Below are positions 24,019 to 36,700 of a stretch of DNA of 64,000 nt, piece by piece. The stretch is taken from the NCBI GenBank assembly GCA_001598975.1, contig BBXU01002910.1, forward strand, positions 62,001-126,000, written 5' to 3'. The stretch is from Parachlorella kessleri. Its lineage: Eukaryota > Chlorophyta > Trebouxiophyceae > Chlorellales > Chlorellaceae. The stretch's first letter is position 1. Each line of letters opens with the position of its first letter. The translations under genes were made by a program, and so were the position numbers. The notes beneath the pieces are model-generated. The model was not told the origin of the DNA. It did not search any database and saw nothing but the letters and a program-made list of their open reading frames with translations.

Positions 24019-24999
24019 GTGAACTGGTGGGCCACGCAGGCAGGCCTATTCGTCGCAGGCCTAGACTGGGATGCTACCCGGCAGCCTAATTGGTTGCTTG
24101 TCTGCCAGGCCGTCGGCCTATCCACGAGAAGCATGGGTGTGCTTCTGAGGACCAGGCAACACCTACACGAGGATCACGGGGTTGGACCTCCAACGCTGAT
24201 GAAAGCTTTGGTGCAAGCGGTGAGTCGGAACCATGATGGCATAGCTTGTGGCATAGCCCTTGCAGCACACCACTCAGGGACTGTGGCAGCTGAGTGCGTG
24301 AATCCTTCCAGGCTCTTAGGCCCTCAGGCAAGAATTGACTGTGTTGCCCCAGTGGCTGTGCCTCGTAACGTTTCTGACAGAACGGGCCTATATAGGATAT
24401 ATCTCATACCGTTAGAACTCAACTCACCTGCAGAATGTGCTACCTACGTGCCCTGCACAGAGTCCCAAAGTATTCATGTAGTGCTGGAAGAGGTAGCAGT
24501 TCATGCATAGCGGCTGGATGAGAGGGGTACCCCGGTGCTATATGCTTGATAGCTTGCACACTACCTGTGATTATATGAAGTTAGTCACCCTCTTGATCAC
24601 ACATAAGCTTATAGTTCGTGCCTCTTCCCCTGTCCCCATCGCAGCTCAACGAGGAGCTGGACCCTCAAAAAGTGAAAGTGGCTGCGCGGGCAGTGAAGAC
24701 TCTCGCAAGAGCTGCGCTGGAGAACTGGCCACATGTGGAAAGCGCAGGTCAGGACTGAGCCGTTCTCTACGCCAAGTGAAGCTCGTCCACAGCTGGCTAC
24801 TGTGCAGTGCACTTCACTGCACTTCACTGCAGTGCATGTCTTGGTAGCAAGATGAACTCAAGGATTTGAGGCTCTGTCCTTACCTAGCACGCACCTGTTT
24901 GCTGCAGAGCCCAGTCCAACAGACCTACAGAGCATGGAGCTGTTAAACGAGGCCTTCGCTTTGGTTCTGGCTCGCGACTCTACACCTCCCAGCAGCTGA
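24019..24999 (+). CDS. Unrecognised protein, three 3' exons (5' end not resolved)
   Basis: Three exons join in phase: 24019-24492 (after a CTTTTAAG acceptor), 24645-24747 (after a pyrimidine-rich CCCCATCGCAG acceptor) and 24908-24999, ending in TGA. The last two code a helical, charged stretch (LNEELDPQKVKVAARAVK, TLARAALENWPHV) and a Ser/Pro end. The first junction gives HVVLEE-LNEELDP. The 474-base first exon codes an unfamiliar sequence with Trp- and Cys-containing segments. It has an in-frame stop just upstream and no ATG at its start, so it is probably internal. I do not recognise a family. Confidence is moderate for the last two exons and low for the first. Confidence 0.4.
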
Positions 25000-25483
25000 A
25001 TTGATGCTGGCTTGGAGAAGAGGTTGACCAAGAGAACATTCCCGTCAGCCAAGGCCGGATATCTAATTAATCCTGCTCAAGCAAGCTCTGCAAGTGCCGT
25101 ATAGATATACATATCCTTCATTCACGCCCTACCTGCAAGTACAGTTGGTTTGGTAAGTTTAACAAGGCGTCCTTGCCTCGCTCAACAAGGCAAGGTCTTT
25201 TCAATTTGTTTTGGGTCGATCAAGTACTTCCCTGGTGAATCTTTACCCACTACAAGAAGTATCCCGCGCTCTGAAGCCAGGAAAACTTTGAAGAGCGGCC
25301 CCTAGCCATTGCTGTCGTAGCTGTTGCAGCGCATTGCACTCTTGCTAAATGGTGAGGCGAAATGCCAAGCGGTGGAACGCTTGCCTACCAAGGTTCCAGG
25401 CTTCCACCAGAATTTACCACGACTCAACAGAACTCCAGCAGTTTGCTCAACAACTCGACGGGGCAAGGCTGCCACTATCGGGG
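25000..25483. other. Convergent 3' region, unknown gene / MSH2
   Basis: About 480 bp between the TGA at 24999 and the MSH2 stop at 25484. Nothing coding was recognised. Confidence 0.45.
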
Positions 25484-28400
25484 CTAGCTTACCGGCGGCA
25501 GCAGCGGGGCCACCTGAGCTGCCCACCGCTGCAACGCTTCCCGTGCCTCCTCCTCCGGCATGGCTTCAAGTGGCAGCTCTGCCAGATCAAGCAGCAGCGC
25601 ACTCAGCGGACCCTCCCTGCTCTCCTGCCGGGCTCGCTTAGCCTGCACCAACGGTTTATGCCACCACTTCAGCAGGTAGGTACACCAACAATTTATGCCA
25701 CTACTCCAGTAGGTAGGCTTACCAGCCAGCTAAACGGGCTCCGGCAGGGATTGAGAGGGCTATGGTAGAGCTAAGCTTGCAGAAAGCGAGTTAACACCCT
25801 GTCACTCATGCCGCTACACACACCACCAGAAATGCCTTTGCAAACGTCTCAGCCATGTGCCGATGCCACCTCGCTACGCACACCACCAGCAATGCCCTCG
25901 CACACGCCTAGGGCATGTGCCGATGCCACCACCCACCCACCTGCTGCTGCTCCCCCTCGTCAAGCTCTTGCCGTTGCTGCTGCTGCTGTGCTGGCTGCTC
26001 CAGCTCCTCTGCCTTCCGCTTGGCCAGCTCCACAACCTCTGGTGGGAACTTGGCAAACTCGGCCACGTGGATGCCAAACGACTGGTCGCAGCCACCCTCA
26101 TGAACCTGCACAACCATGGCAGGGACTGGATCAGCACTTGGGCCAGCCCAGAGCATACATGTATGCGCATCCAGCCCTGTCAGTACAGTTTGCCTAATTT
26201 CCGTTCGTACTACCTGCACATGCATGGCAGAGACTGGGACAGCACTGTTTGCTGGGGTCTCGAGAAAGGCTAGGAAAGCCAAACCTAGCGGCGCTCTCAT
26301 GCACTGGTAGAGCACAAAGCACACACCAGGATGGGACAATGCCGGCAAGCTCCCCCGTCATCTGCCTGGCCTTGCTCTGGCCACTGTGCAGTGCGGCAGA
26401 AGCACAGCAAGCTGTCCCACCTGGTACAGCATGGTAAGGCTGCCCGACTGCTCATCGATGGCGCTGGTCACGTGCAGATTCTTCACACCCACTTCCCCCG
26501 TCAGCGCGGTAAGCTCGTGGAAGTGGGTTGCAAACAGCGTGGCGCACCCAATCTCCTGCAGGGCAAGGCCAGCTGTTGCTGACAAGGATAACTGAGCAAT
26601 GGGTGCAAGGGCCGCCCTCCTGGACACAGTAGGAAAGGGTATGTCTCCCATAACTAACATACCACTGGGCGCATGCTGATAAAGAAAAGAAACGGACACG
26701 CTCGCAGTAAAGCGCGTCACAACCAAGGGCTGCAGTATTCAGGTGTCTGACACCAAGCGAGCAGACCAGCAGGGCCTCACCCGCATCAGATGCTCTGAGA
26801 TGCTCCACGCCAGGGCCTGGCCATCGTAGGTGGAGGTGCCACGGCCCAGTTCGTCAATGATGACCAACGACTTGGAGGTGGCGCCCTGCCAACACCATTG
26901 CTACGCTAGTTTAGCTACAGCTTGCAGGAGAATGATGTCAGCGGAACCAGGCGAGGGCAGCCACTTGTTGAGGGCATACGATGAAGTACATGGCATTGTC
27001 TTGGGCAGCTCATCCACAGAAGGTCTGCCACCAGTGACCCTACCAGCCCTCCTCCAGCAACCAGCCGATCTGGCAAACCAGTGGGCCCACCTTGAGTATG
27101 GCTGCCGTCTCCAGCATCTCAGCCATGAAGGTGGACACACCCCGCAGCTGGCAGTCGCCGGCGCCCACGCGCGCAAAAATGCAGTCCCGCACCGCCATGC
27201 GAGCGGCGTCACAGGGCACAAAGCAGCCCACCTGGGCCAGGAGCACCGCCACGCCCACCTGTAGGGCAGGGCACCACGGGACAACAAAGTTTACGCTGCC
27301 TGCTACACTGTCAAACACCCACTTCATGAAGTCAAGCGCGCAAGATAGGCAGGAGCAAGGAGGAGACATGCTTGCGGTTGGCTGTCGGTTCGGCACTTGC
27401 CAGCGGCACCTAAAAGGATCTGCAGGCTCGGTGACAGCCCTATAGCCCCACTGCATGATGCAGTCGCATGATGCAGTCGCATGATGCAGTCAGCATCAAC
27501 ACGGCCACACCCCTTCCCATTCCCAAGTTGCCACTCGCCTGGCGGATGAATGTTGACTTGCCACCCATGTTGGGCCCTGTGATGACCTGGAACCAGCTCT
27601 CGCCCCGCCGCATGATGCAGTCGTTGGGTATGAACTCCACCCCGTCCTGGGCCTCCACGCAGGGGTGCCGGCACGCTTCCAACACCACCTCACCAGCTGC
27701 AGACAACAACAGGCTGCAGTATCTGTTCATGTGCCTTGCTCAACACAACATGGGCATAGGCATATATACGTATAACCCACAGCCAGCCGCCAGCCCCATG
27801 GCATTCCCTGCTGATGGTTAGTACTCATCAGAGTAGCAACTGCCAGGTTTTGGTGGCCGGTTTCAGGCCATCAGTAGATCTAACAGCCTGTCCACACACG
27901 CACCCTCCCCAGGGAGCATGGTTGGGCGAATGTACGGCTTGGGTGCCGCGGTTGACAGGTCGGCAAATGCCACCAGCACATCCAGCTCCGCCAGCAGCCC
28001 ACACACGCGCTCCCACACCTCGCAGAAGGTCGCCGCCACGCTCACCACCTGCAGCAGGGAAGGCAATGCCCGCCTCTTGAAGAACACTAGGTTGCAGAGC
28101 ACATGGAGCGATGTTCTCCTCCTGTTTCCCCAGTTTTCTGGTGGTTTGTGTATGTTGTTGCTCTTTTGTACAAAGCCCCTACCCTTCATGGAAGAGAAAC
28201 CCCTGTGCAGCCCCTGTGCAACAAGCCATTGCCCCGCCTGCTCCGCACGTGCTGCCTTCCCCTCATGCCCCCCGCTGTTCTTTGCCCCACAAAGTCGCCG
28301 CCCCCTCTTCAGTGACGACCCTGTAACTGCCCTACCTTCCGCTAACCCCAAGCCCTGCCTATGCCCTGCACAATGCTTGCACCTCAAGCCCAGCCCCCGC

Positions 28401-31400
28401 CCGCCCACCGGGATCACCGCCTAATTTCCTTCCCTGCAGGCACCTTGCTGCACCACGTCGATGACCGCTCCCCTACCCTGCCTACTTCTTGCTTGCCAAG
28501 CCAAGCCCCCGCCCGCCCACCTACCTGCTCCACCAGGTGCTGCTGGCGTGAGTCGTACTCGCCCGACAGCTGCTGCAGCCGGATAGCCGCCTCCTTCAGC
28601 GCCTTGCTGGTGAACTTGACGCCGTCACGCCGCGTCTCCAGCTCCTGGTACCGAACCTGCTTGCATGGGAACGGGGAGATAAAGACGTAACGCAGAATCT
28701 CAAGTGTTTTCCATAACGCCGAACCCAACCCTTCAAGTCAGGGAGCAGGGAGTTGCTTCAGGTGTACACCGCCAGCCAGCCAGCCACCCACCCACCATCT
28801 TCTTGCGGACGAGCTTCTCCTCCTTAGCCGTGATGCGCAGGCACCGCATGCGCTGGTTGGACACCTTGTGCCACTCCAGCCTGCAAGGCAGTCCAATGAA
28901 GGGAGCCACAGAGGAGGTTGATGGCAAACTAAGGATGAGGGGACACAGGGCAAGCCAAACCTGGAAAAAGCGGTCAGGGCGAGTCGGCCAATGCAACATG
29001 CCCAATCTATCCCCAGCATCTGTCTGTACTCTACATCTGAGTCCGGTCTGCCAGCAGTCTTGCTAACCACAAGATTTGCCAGTTGCTCTGGCTAGGTCAG
29101 ACTCACTTGATGGTCTTGTCCATGACCAGCCCCAGGTCCTTGGCTGCCTCACCCGCTAGCCGCACAATCTCCTGCTCAGCCTCCTCCTTACCCACCTGCG
29201 ACACGCCCAACAATGGCACCTCCTCGTAAGCATGCTCAATGTAGCCAAGGGAAATCCCCTAAGCACGCTCATCACTACCATGTATGACACACAGGGATTA
29301 TGGCACAACCCATGCACGTTGTAATACTGTCAACTAACAGTAGTGACAGCATCCAACTTACCCTCTACTGGGCCCCTTCAGTCCAAAGAGCAAGCCCTCA
29401 AAAGTGCGACAACGCACGCACACTGCAAAGCTGAGACGTCCAGATAGACATGAGCAAGCCAACACAAAAGGCAGTGTAGTTACCTGCAGGTCCCTCAGGT
29501 GGTCATCGTAGGCGGGGGCAATGAGGTACTCATCCGGCACCCGATCCAGATCCACGGCAGCCTCCAGCAGCTCCTCAAACTTACTGAGGTGCTCCTCATC
29601 GTGTGCTTCTGCTAGAGGTGTGGCGAACCTGGAAGAAGCCGAAAGTGGGCAGCCAACCAATTTTCTTGGCAAGCAAATCACAAGACTGAGACGCAGGGCA
29701 AGCCATGCTGTACAAGTGAACCCAGACAGCTGACTGGCCACAAAGTTTCGGCTATCCATATCTGGTAGGCCAGTTGTTGACAATTCTCTCATTATGCAGC
29801 TCTCATTATACAGCTCTCATTATCAGCAAGCTTGGGCTTTACGCACGCAACCACTGCAACTCACAGCTCCGCCAGCAGGCCCGCGTGCTGCCCCGCATGG
29901 CCCTCCAGCACCGCTTGGACCTGTGGCAGGCGGGACGAGGCCCGGTACAGCTGGCACAGGTCTGCCAGGCTCGCCTTCTGGCGGTCCAGCTTGCGAGCCA
30001 GGCGCTCAATGTCAGGCAGCCCTGCAGGCATAGACTATGCAAGTGTAACAGCTGTCATGAGCGGCCCAGTTACTTTCTGCTGGTAGCTGCACCCGGCAGG
30101 TTCGGGCCCACAGCGCCTTCAACCGTCCCACCCCAGCACTTTGAAGCCAGCAGCCGGCAAGCAAGCTGCAGCCTGTGCCGTGCCCCAAAAGTTTGCAGAA
30201 CTTACCCCTGAGGTGCATTTGCAAGTCCTGGCGCAGCGAGGCGTCCTCCACCAGCGCCTCCACAACATCATGCCGCCGCTTGATCTCGTCCAGATCCACC
30301 AGAGGCTGCTTCAGCCACACCTGCAGGGCAGGCGACCAGCAGGTTGAACCATGACATTTCCTAAGGCCTTTGGCAAATGCCAAACCTCACCCACAGTCAC
30401 CAACAAATACGGCCCCGGATGAGCTGTAACCCAATGCAGCTTACTGCGCCGCCACCCCAGTATCCAGGCACTCAGGCGAGGTCTTCATTTGGCAGGCAGG
30501 CAGCAGCAGGCATTCCCCACTTCCTTGCCTTGAGCAGGCGCTTGCCCATGGGTGTCTTCCCGCGGTTGAGGAGGCCGTAGAGGCTGAAGGTGTCGCTGCT
30601 GTCGGTCTTGCTCTTCAACACGTTGAGAGCACGCACAGCAGCAGAGTCCAGGCGCATGTACCGGCCTGGGCAGCACATACAAGCATACCAAGACCTAACA
30701 TCAGAAGTTGAAAGGCGCGAGGAGGTGCTGTGACATCACAGGAGAGATTGTAGTATCCAACCCACACGTCACAAGACTGTGCTGCATTAATGCTCAGTAG
30801 CATTGTTTGCAGCTTCCCCTCACTGCCTCACCTGTGTCATGCAGGCCTAGGGTGTATTTCCCATGGGAGCTGCTGTCACTGAGCAGCTCAGCAAAGGTCA
30901 GCAGACCTGCAGGGGCCAGGCTTGCAAAATAATGAAGCTGGTACACCAGGCCCCAGAGGCGAGACATGCCTGCGCTCAGTGCACCTCTCCCCAGCTGGCT
31001 CACCAGATTCTGGGATGTGCCGTCTGCAGAGTGCCCTGCAGACCTCGATCTACACAGCCTTGTGGTCACCAGCCGCGTCGGGTGTATCTTGCTCAAGTAG
31101 CATGCATGCTACGGCAGCTGCTGCTCCCTCCCATGTCAGTGCGGGCCGGATACTCTCCATGCAGCGGGCGCTCAGCCAGTGACATGTCTGCTATGCTGAC
31201 AGACCAACCAAGAAGCACGGCGTGCCTGCTATGGCGGCGGCTGCCTGCTGCCGCTCCAGAATGGGCCGGTACTGTTCCACGCAGCTGCCCCTCAGTAGCC
31301 GCCCCAGGTCCCCCTCCAGCGCCTTGGTGCTGAAGGCAGCCTTGGGCCGCTCCGAGCCCAGCGCGCCACAGCGCGACACCACGTCAGCAAGGCGCTTTGC

Positions 31401-33557
31401 GTCCGGACCGGTCATGCTGCCCGCCTCGCCAGCCTGCAGCGCAAGGGTGTAAAGCTGACAGGCTGACACAGCGAGGGCATGCTGAGCCAAGCGGCGCAGA
31501 TGTCAGCATCCCTCCTGGCAAGGACGGCCGCTGCCCAGAACATATACATCCACCAACCAATCCTGACAATCAGTGCCACTGAGGCTGCAGCACACACCCA
31601 CGTTGGGTGGCAAGCAACCCTTGTTCCCCCAGCTCTGCAGCTCCAATCCCTGCGTGCGGATTTGTTCTCCACTCTAAGAACTATGCCCCACCCACTCAGT
31701 CAGGGACATCATGGAGAGTAGGATGGTGGAGCGCAGCTTTTGTTGGCATGATTTCTTGTGGTTTCACAGCACGTACCCACCCACCCCATCCACCCACCTT
31801 GGGCAGCACACACTCCTTGGGGCCCAGCTGCACCAGCGCCGTCTCCAGGTGGCAGAACTGCTCGTCATCCGCAAACTCGCAGGCACCAATGCGACGCTGG
31901 GAGGGGTCCACAAATGCCAGGCCCACCACGCGCGCCCCTGTGGGGAGGGCGAGGAGATGCATGAGCGTGAACTGCGCATAGCACGGGCGCATGTGGGCAA
32001 GGATGTAGGGCCAAGCCGGGGCGGTGAGTTGCTGCTGATATTGTGCGGCGAAGATTTCCCATCAGCCACAGGGGCATTCCGTATGTGGGCTAGCCAGATG
32101 ATGCCAGCGCCTAGAACCTGCTGGACAGAGGAGCTGCACTGCAGACGCTACCAGGGCCCAGCTACTGCGCACGCCATTTCTCCTCCCACCCAAACATTCA
32201 TACGGACCGTCAAGCCCTCCAGGCGGCAAGGCACAGATCGTGAGGCCCCCCCGATGGGATATAACAAAACACATTCTGATGGGCCGCTGGGCCAGGGGCG
32301 CTGCGGGTGTGAGCAGTTACTGACCGTCCTGGATGGCCATGGTGGCTGCGGCTATAAGCGGTACTTCCGCCAGCGCGCCGCCACGGTTGAGCTCGTCATC
32401 AAAGTCGGCAAGCTTGGCGGGGCTGGCAAACCTGCACACCCGGTCCGCGACGGGAGGTAACGCATACAGCCCTCCAGCTCCTGCTTGTCGCCACCGCCAG
32501 TGATGGGCGCAGCCGCCCCATGCCTCCCAGCCATCCTCCCGCACACATACCGACCACGCCGCTCTCACATTGCCAGTACCAGCTATCCGTACCAACTATC
32601 TAGTGTCAAGCCTGGTAGGATGTTGCACACTCTCCGTCAACTCAGGAAGCCGCGAGCTTCTTACAACAACGGCAAGCTGTCATTGCTCCATGAGCAGGTG
32701 TTTACTTTCATAATACTTCCCATAAATTCCCTGATTATCCCACGATTTATCAACACCCTTCACTCACTTGGTCCGCTTCCAGGAGCCGCCAGCCCCCTCG
32801 TACAGTGCCACGCTGCTGTTGCCTTGTTCCACCAGCAGATCCCGCAGCAGAACTGGCAGCAGGTTGTTGCCAAAGGTGATGCCTGCGCGGGAAAGAGGTG
32901 CGGGCTGTTGCACTGCAGGTTGCGCATGAGGAATGCCATAAACAGAAACACACTGTGGTGCAAGTTGCGGGCGGGAGGTGCCAGCAGACTCCAGGCCGCC
33001 TGTACCAAGGGCGCCCTGTCATCCTTGCAGGAGTGGCCGGCACAAACGGAAGGAAGCTGTGCGTCTGCAGGTTGCAGGTGCGCACCTGGCAGGCCGCCCT
33101 TCTCCTGGCCGCCTATATAGGACACCTGTGCGGTGCTGCGGTACAGGAGGCGGGCCACCATGAACGCGTCCTCGCCATGCACGGAGTAGCAAGTCTGCAG
33201 CAGCAAGCCCAGCAAGAAAGGGCAGCAACAGGTTTATCCGCGACAGATATCCGCACAGATAACCAGCGGTTTTGCCTGCCTGCCCTGAAACCTCTGCAGT
33301 GACCCTGTATCTGCAGCGAGTCCCGTGTTTTAAGTGTAAGCCCTTACCTTACGGTCGAATATGTTGACTGTGCCACTCTCCTGCAAGCCACGACGTTCAG
33401 CACCTCAGCCAGGCTCCTGAGTTGAAGGTTTAATGCAAGCAGGATTTACACAGCAGCGTCTCGGCAGCACCTGTGGAAGTGATTTGTAGAGGCTGAGGAA
33501 GGCACGAAGGTTCTTATCATCCACTTGAAGCGCAGGTGCTGAGCCTTCCCCTGCCAT
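25484..33557 (-). CDS. MSH2: DNA mismatch repair protein MSH2
   Basis: The common subunit of MutS-alpha/beta heterodimers, which recognise mismatches in the nucleus. There are 22 exons, minus strand: 33557-33471, 33380-33348, 33194-33086, 32882-32768, 32431-32325, 31937-31798, 31433-31226, 30906-30832, 30665-30529, 30320-30206, 30021-29865, 29628-29484, 29195-29107, 28880-28796, 28656-28525, 28048-27904, 27696-27539, 27258-27091, 26885-26781, 26555-26421, 26105-25941 and 25642-25484. All phases agree: 922 residues (Arabidopsis has 937). Landmarks are the N-terminal mismatch-recognition region, [16 protein letters not shown], the MSH2-type [17 protein letters not shown], Walker [10 protein letters not shown] (667-675), Walker [11 protein letters not shown] (D746, E747) and [13 protein letters not shown]. 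The tail has polyQ (QQQQQ, QQQ) and a basic KRAR. Introns 7, 9 and 17 have GC donors. The start is the only ATG giving [20 protein letters not shown] in frame. Confidence 0.96.
25646..25719 (-). repeat. Duplicated acceptor region of the last MSH2 intron
   Basis: Two copies of a ~37-base unit (plus-strand CACCAAC...TTATGCCAC...) start at 25646 and 25683. On the coding strand the inner copy provides the intron's TTGGTGCAG acceptor. The outer one is a decayed acceptor with GTGTAC instead. Confidence 0.7.
25811..25930 (-). repeat. 60-bp tandem duplication at the donor end of the last MSH2 intron
   Basis: Two copies of exactly 60 bases (25811-25870 and 25871-25930), clearly diverged but aligning without gaps, both ending ATGTGCCGATGCCACC on the plus strand. 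They begin about 10 bases inside the intron from the donor at 25940. Confidence 0.8.
27453..27491 (-). repeat. Triple 13-bp echo of MSH2 exon 17
   Basis: Three perfect head-to-tail copies of GCATGATGCAGTC (plus strand) at 27453, 27466 and 27479. The same 13-mer occurs in exon 17 at 27610-27622, coding DCIM. The copies lie in the GC-AG intron that follows. Confidence 0.85.
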
Positions 33558-33799
33558 GATTGCAGCAACTCTGTCGTGCCTGCCACGATGGCACGGTTTA
33601 GAGCTTCAGCAGCCCCAGAATTCAGTGACTTCTCAGTAACGTTGTGAAGCGGTCTTGAACAGCGCTCCTCACTTGAACTTCCACTTCCTTGATGCTGTGT
33701 GTGCTGTGCTCCAGGCGCCCTCACCTATCTATGCATGCCTCCAGTGTTCCGAGCCCAACTGTAAGTAATCACTGTGATTTTCCCACACAGCTTTCCACC
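33558..33799. promoter_or_regulatory. Divergent promoter region MSH2 / LpxC-like
   Basis: About 242 bp separate the two divergent ATGs. No TATA box was evident. The spacing nearly equals that of the qRRM/PDF pair. Confidence 0.5.
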
Positions 33800-36700
33800 A
33801 TGCAACGGGGTGTAGTGGCGGAGCAGCGACCATGGTGTCCATTGCACGGTGCTAGGCTGCATGCAGCCCGACATCTGTGTGCGAGGCTCCCTGCGTTGCC
33901 CAGGGTCGGCAGAAGATGGCACAGTCAGCGTGCAATCGTGTGCCGTGCTACTGGCCCAGCATCGACCAAGCGGAAGCAGGCTGGGCCGAGTAAGGGGGGC
34001 CAGAAGGGCACAGAAAAGGTCCCTCAGCTTCCAATGGTAAGCTCTTGGCTTACAACTGGGGCAACAACACACCAGCCAGGTGCACAGCCTGCAACCTTGG
34101 AGGCCATGCGCCCATGGTGGACGTTTCTTGCCTACCTTCAGCAATTATTGTGTCCTCTCTCGTGCCCTTGCGCAGCCAGCAGAGTACCAGCAAACACTGC
34201 GCAAGTCTTTCACCCTCGGCGGCATCGGGCTTCACACTGGGGAGTATGGTGAGCTTTCCTTACCTAAGGTGTATGAGCTGCTGCTGTGGGCCGGGCTTTG
34301 CCTTGCTTGGGTTGTTGTGACAGCACCGTCTGGTAAGCCCGTAGCACTGTTTGTGCCTACCCTGCTTATTATGAGTGTTAGAAACATTTTTTGTGCACTG
34401 CAGCATATGTGCGAGTCAAGCCGGCATGCCCAGGAGAGGGCCGCTACTTTGTCAAGGTTCCTGATGGTGAGTTGGTGAGCATGTGAACCTGTGCAGCCCT
34501 TGTCGGTTGGGCTGCTAGTGAAAAGCGAGGTGTTTGTAGACTAAGTATGCTGCCTGCCAAGGGCGTGATGAAGTGCTCACAGATCTGTTATGTTCGGGTG
34601 CCATGGGAAGCTTGCGGCATCACTTTCGACAAGTTCTGAAGCCCCCCTACATGTGCTCCTTGCAAATCTCTGCTGCTGCCTCCTTTAAAGCCTGTTTTCA
34701 CCTGCCTGACAGGCACAAATGCGGACCTCTTCCAGCTGATGCGGCCAGACCGGGTGCAGAGCAACGACCCAGGCCACTTCCCCACAGATGACCTTAGCGA
34801 GGATGTGAGGACTGGCTTGTTCTTCGAGTGGCTGAAAGCTCAGGAGGAAAGAGGCTTTGAAGGCGATTTTGATGGTGAGCTTAGGCGAGTCGATTGGCAT
34901 CATGCTGGCCCTTCCTGTGTAAAACTGTAACCCTGGGGCCAGGTAATCCACGGCAGCTGCTGCCCTTTGCACTGTGGGATTGTGAGGTGTCTTTGTAATG
35001 CGTTGGGCAAATGTCTCGCCTGCAACAAAGGCATCTGGGTCGGTACCCGCAGGAGGCTGTCCCATGGTCCCGCTTTCAAGGTCCGATGTGGCTCGCTCGC
35101 ATGTACAAGGCAGAAACTGCAATGTCTTGCTGCTTTTGCACGACAGACTATCTAGAGGAGCTGAAAGCCCTAGATGCTGGTGGTGAGGCAGAGGAGGATG
35201 GGCGCCAGCAAGCGGCGGAAGAGCAGGTCAGTGTGGCGTGGCTCACTGCATTGGAGTCTGCGCGGGCATGGGGGTCATGAAGGGTGTGTTCTGCAATGGG
35301 CAGGTGACAGGCAGCAAATGAGGGGGGTTGGGCGGCCATGTAGCTTGACATGTTCATGACTAGCTGGACTGTGTGTTGTGCGGGGCACTCAACATGCCTG
35401 GTTGAGGGAAGTCAGAAAGAAATATTAGGGAGGGGCTTGGCTTCTCTGCAAAGGGACAAGCAGAGACCGAGACATGGGGGAGGAGAGGCAACAAGGACGG
35501 GAGCCGTACATAACGGCCGTGCTGACCGGACTACAGGCATGAGGGCGCAGAGACTGACCGTGTTCGAAATGGAAATTCTGCACAATTTGTGGCCCCTCAA
35601 GTTTGAGCCTACCAGTGTTCAAAGTGGCCTAGGCTGCTAACATCACTCGCAGGCTCTTCCTCGCGCCGAGGGCGCTGGCGAGTTTCTGCCGGCAAGCATT
35701 GACCTAGTTGCGGAGGACCACAGGCTGACCACGGTGCTGGGGCAGGGGGAGAGCAGGTGTGCAGGGGAGGGCTTGGGCGCCCACAAGGCGCTGGGACCGT
35801 GGAGTGATGTTCTGTTGTTGTAGCTGACAATTGAGGCCTCAAGAGTGTGCTGTGCTGTTGAATATCTCAAATAGTTCGGCTGTGCTTTCCTAGGCATGCC
35901 TAGGAACATCTTGGTTTTCAAGACATAGTGCCTGACTGGATGAAGGGGCGTGGCCCCAGCCGCCGGGCCTGTCTACAGGCTGTGGGGTGCGTCTGTCACC
36001 GGCGCACTTGCACCTTGTCTTGTTCATCATCAGTACCTCATGCCTCGTCAGCGCCTTGATCGTAGGGTTGTGGGCGCGGAGGCTTTGCTGGCTGCCCTAG
36101 AAGCCTGCGGCGTCGACAATGCGCGGATAGAACTCGAGGGCGGCAGTGAGGTACCCATTGTGGATGGCTCCGCCCTCGGCTGGTGCATAGAGCTGCAGAA
36201 GGCGGGGGTGCGGCCGGCCCTTGAGGCGGCGGGCGGCAGCGCAGCGGGTCAGCAGGCAAATCGGACAGCGCCATCCCCCATGCAGGTCGGTGAGACTTTG
36301 TGGCTCGTATGTACGTAACAAATTTAAGCGAGGGCTGTCAAGGATGCTGGCTAGCGGGATTCTACATTCTAGGCTGTGTGGCTGACTCTAGGGATCCAGC
36401 TGTCGGCGTGTGCCTTGTAGACCCCGATGCTGTTTTCGTTGCCTGCTTGCGTAGGCTGGCATCCCTTGCTGTGTTACAGTTTTTGATGAAACTGCACACC
36501 GCTGGCCTGCTTGCGCTGGCGCGCCCTGTCTTGTAGCCAAGCGAGAGACTTGCGTTGCATGCTTGGGCTCCACCTGCATGGACACACACAGTGTGTGAAG
36601 GCCTCCTGCCCCGCTTGCCCTGGCGACCCTTGGCTGCAGCCAATAGTTGTCCAGGAAGGGGAGTCCTTTGTGGCCTTTTACCCCGGCCCCACAGCGCGGC

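Noticed and set aside
24019..24492. Transposon-derived coding fragment
   Set aside because: The Trp-rich start raised the idea of a retroelement. No reverse transcriptase, integrase or RNase H motif, terminal repeat or target-site duplication was visible.
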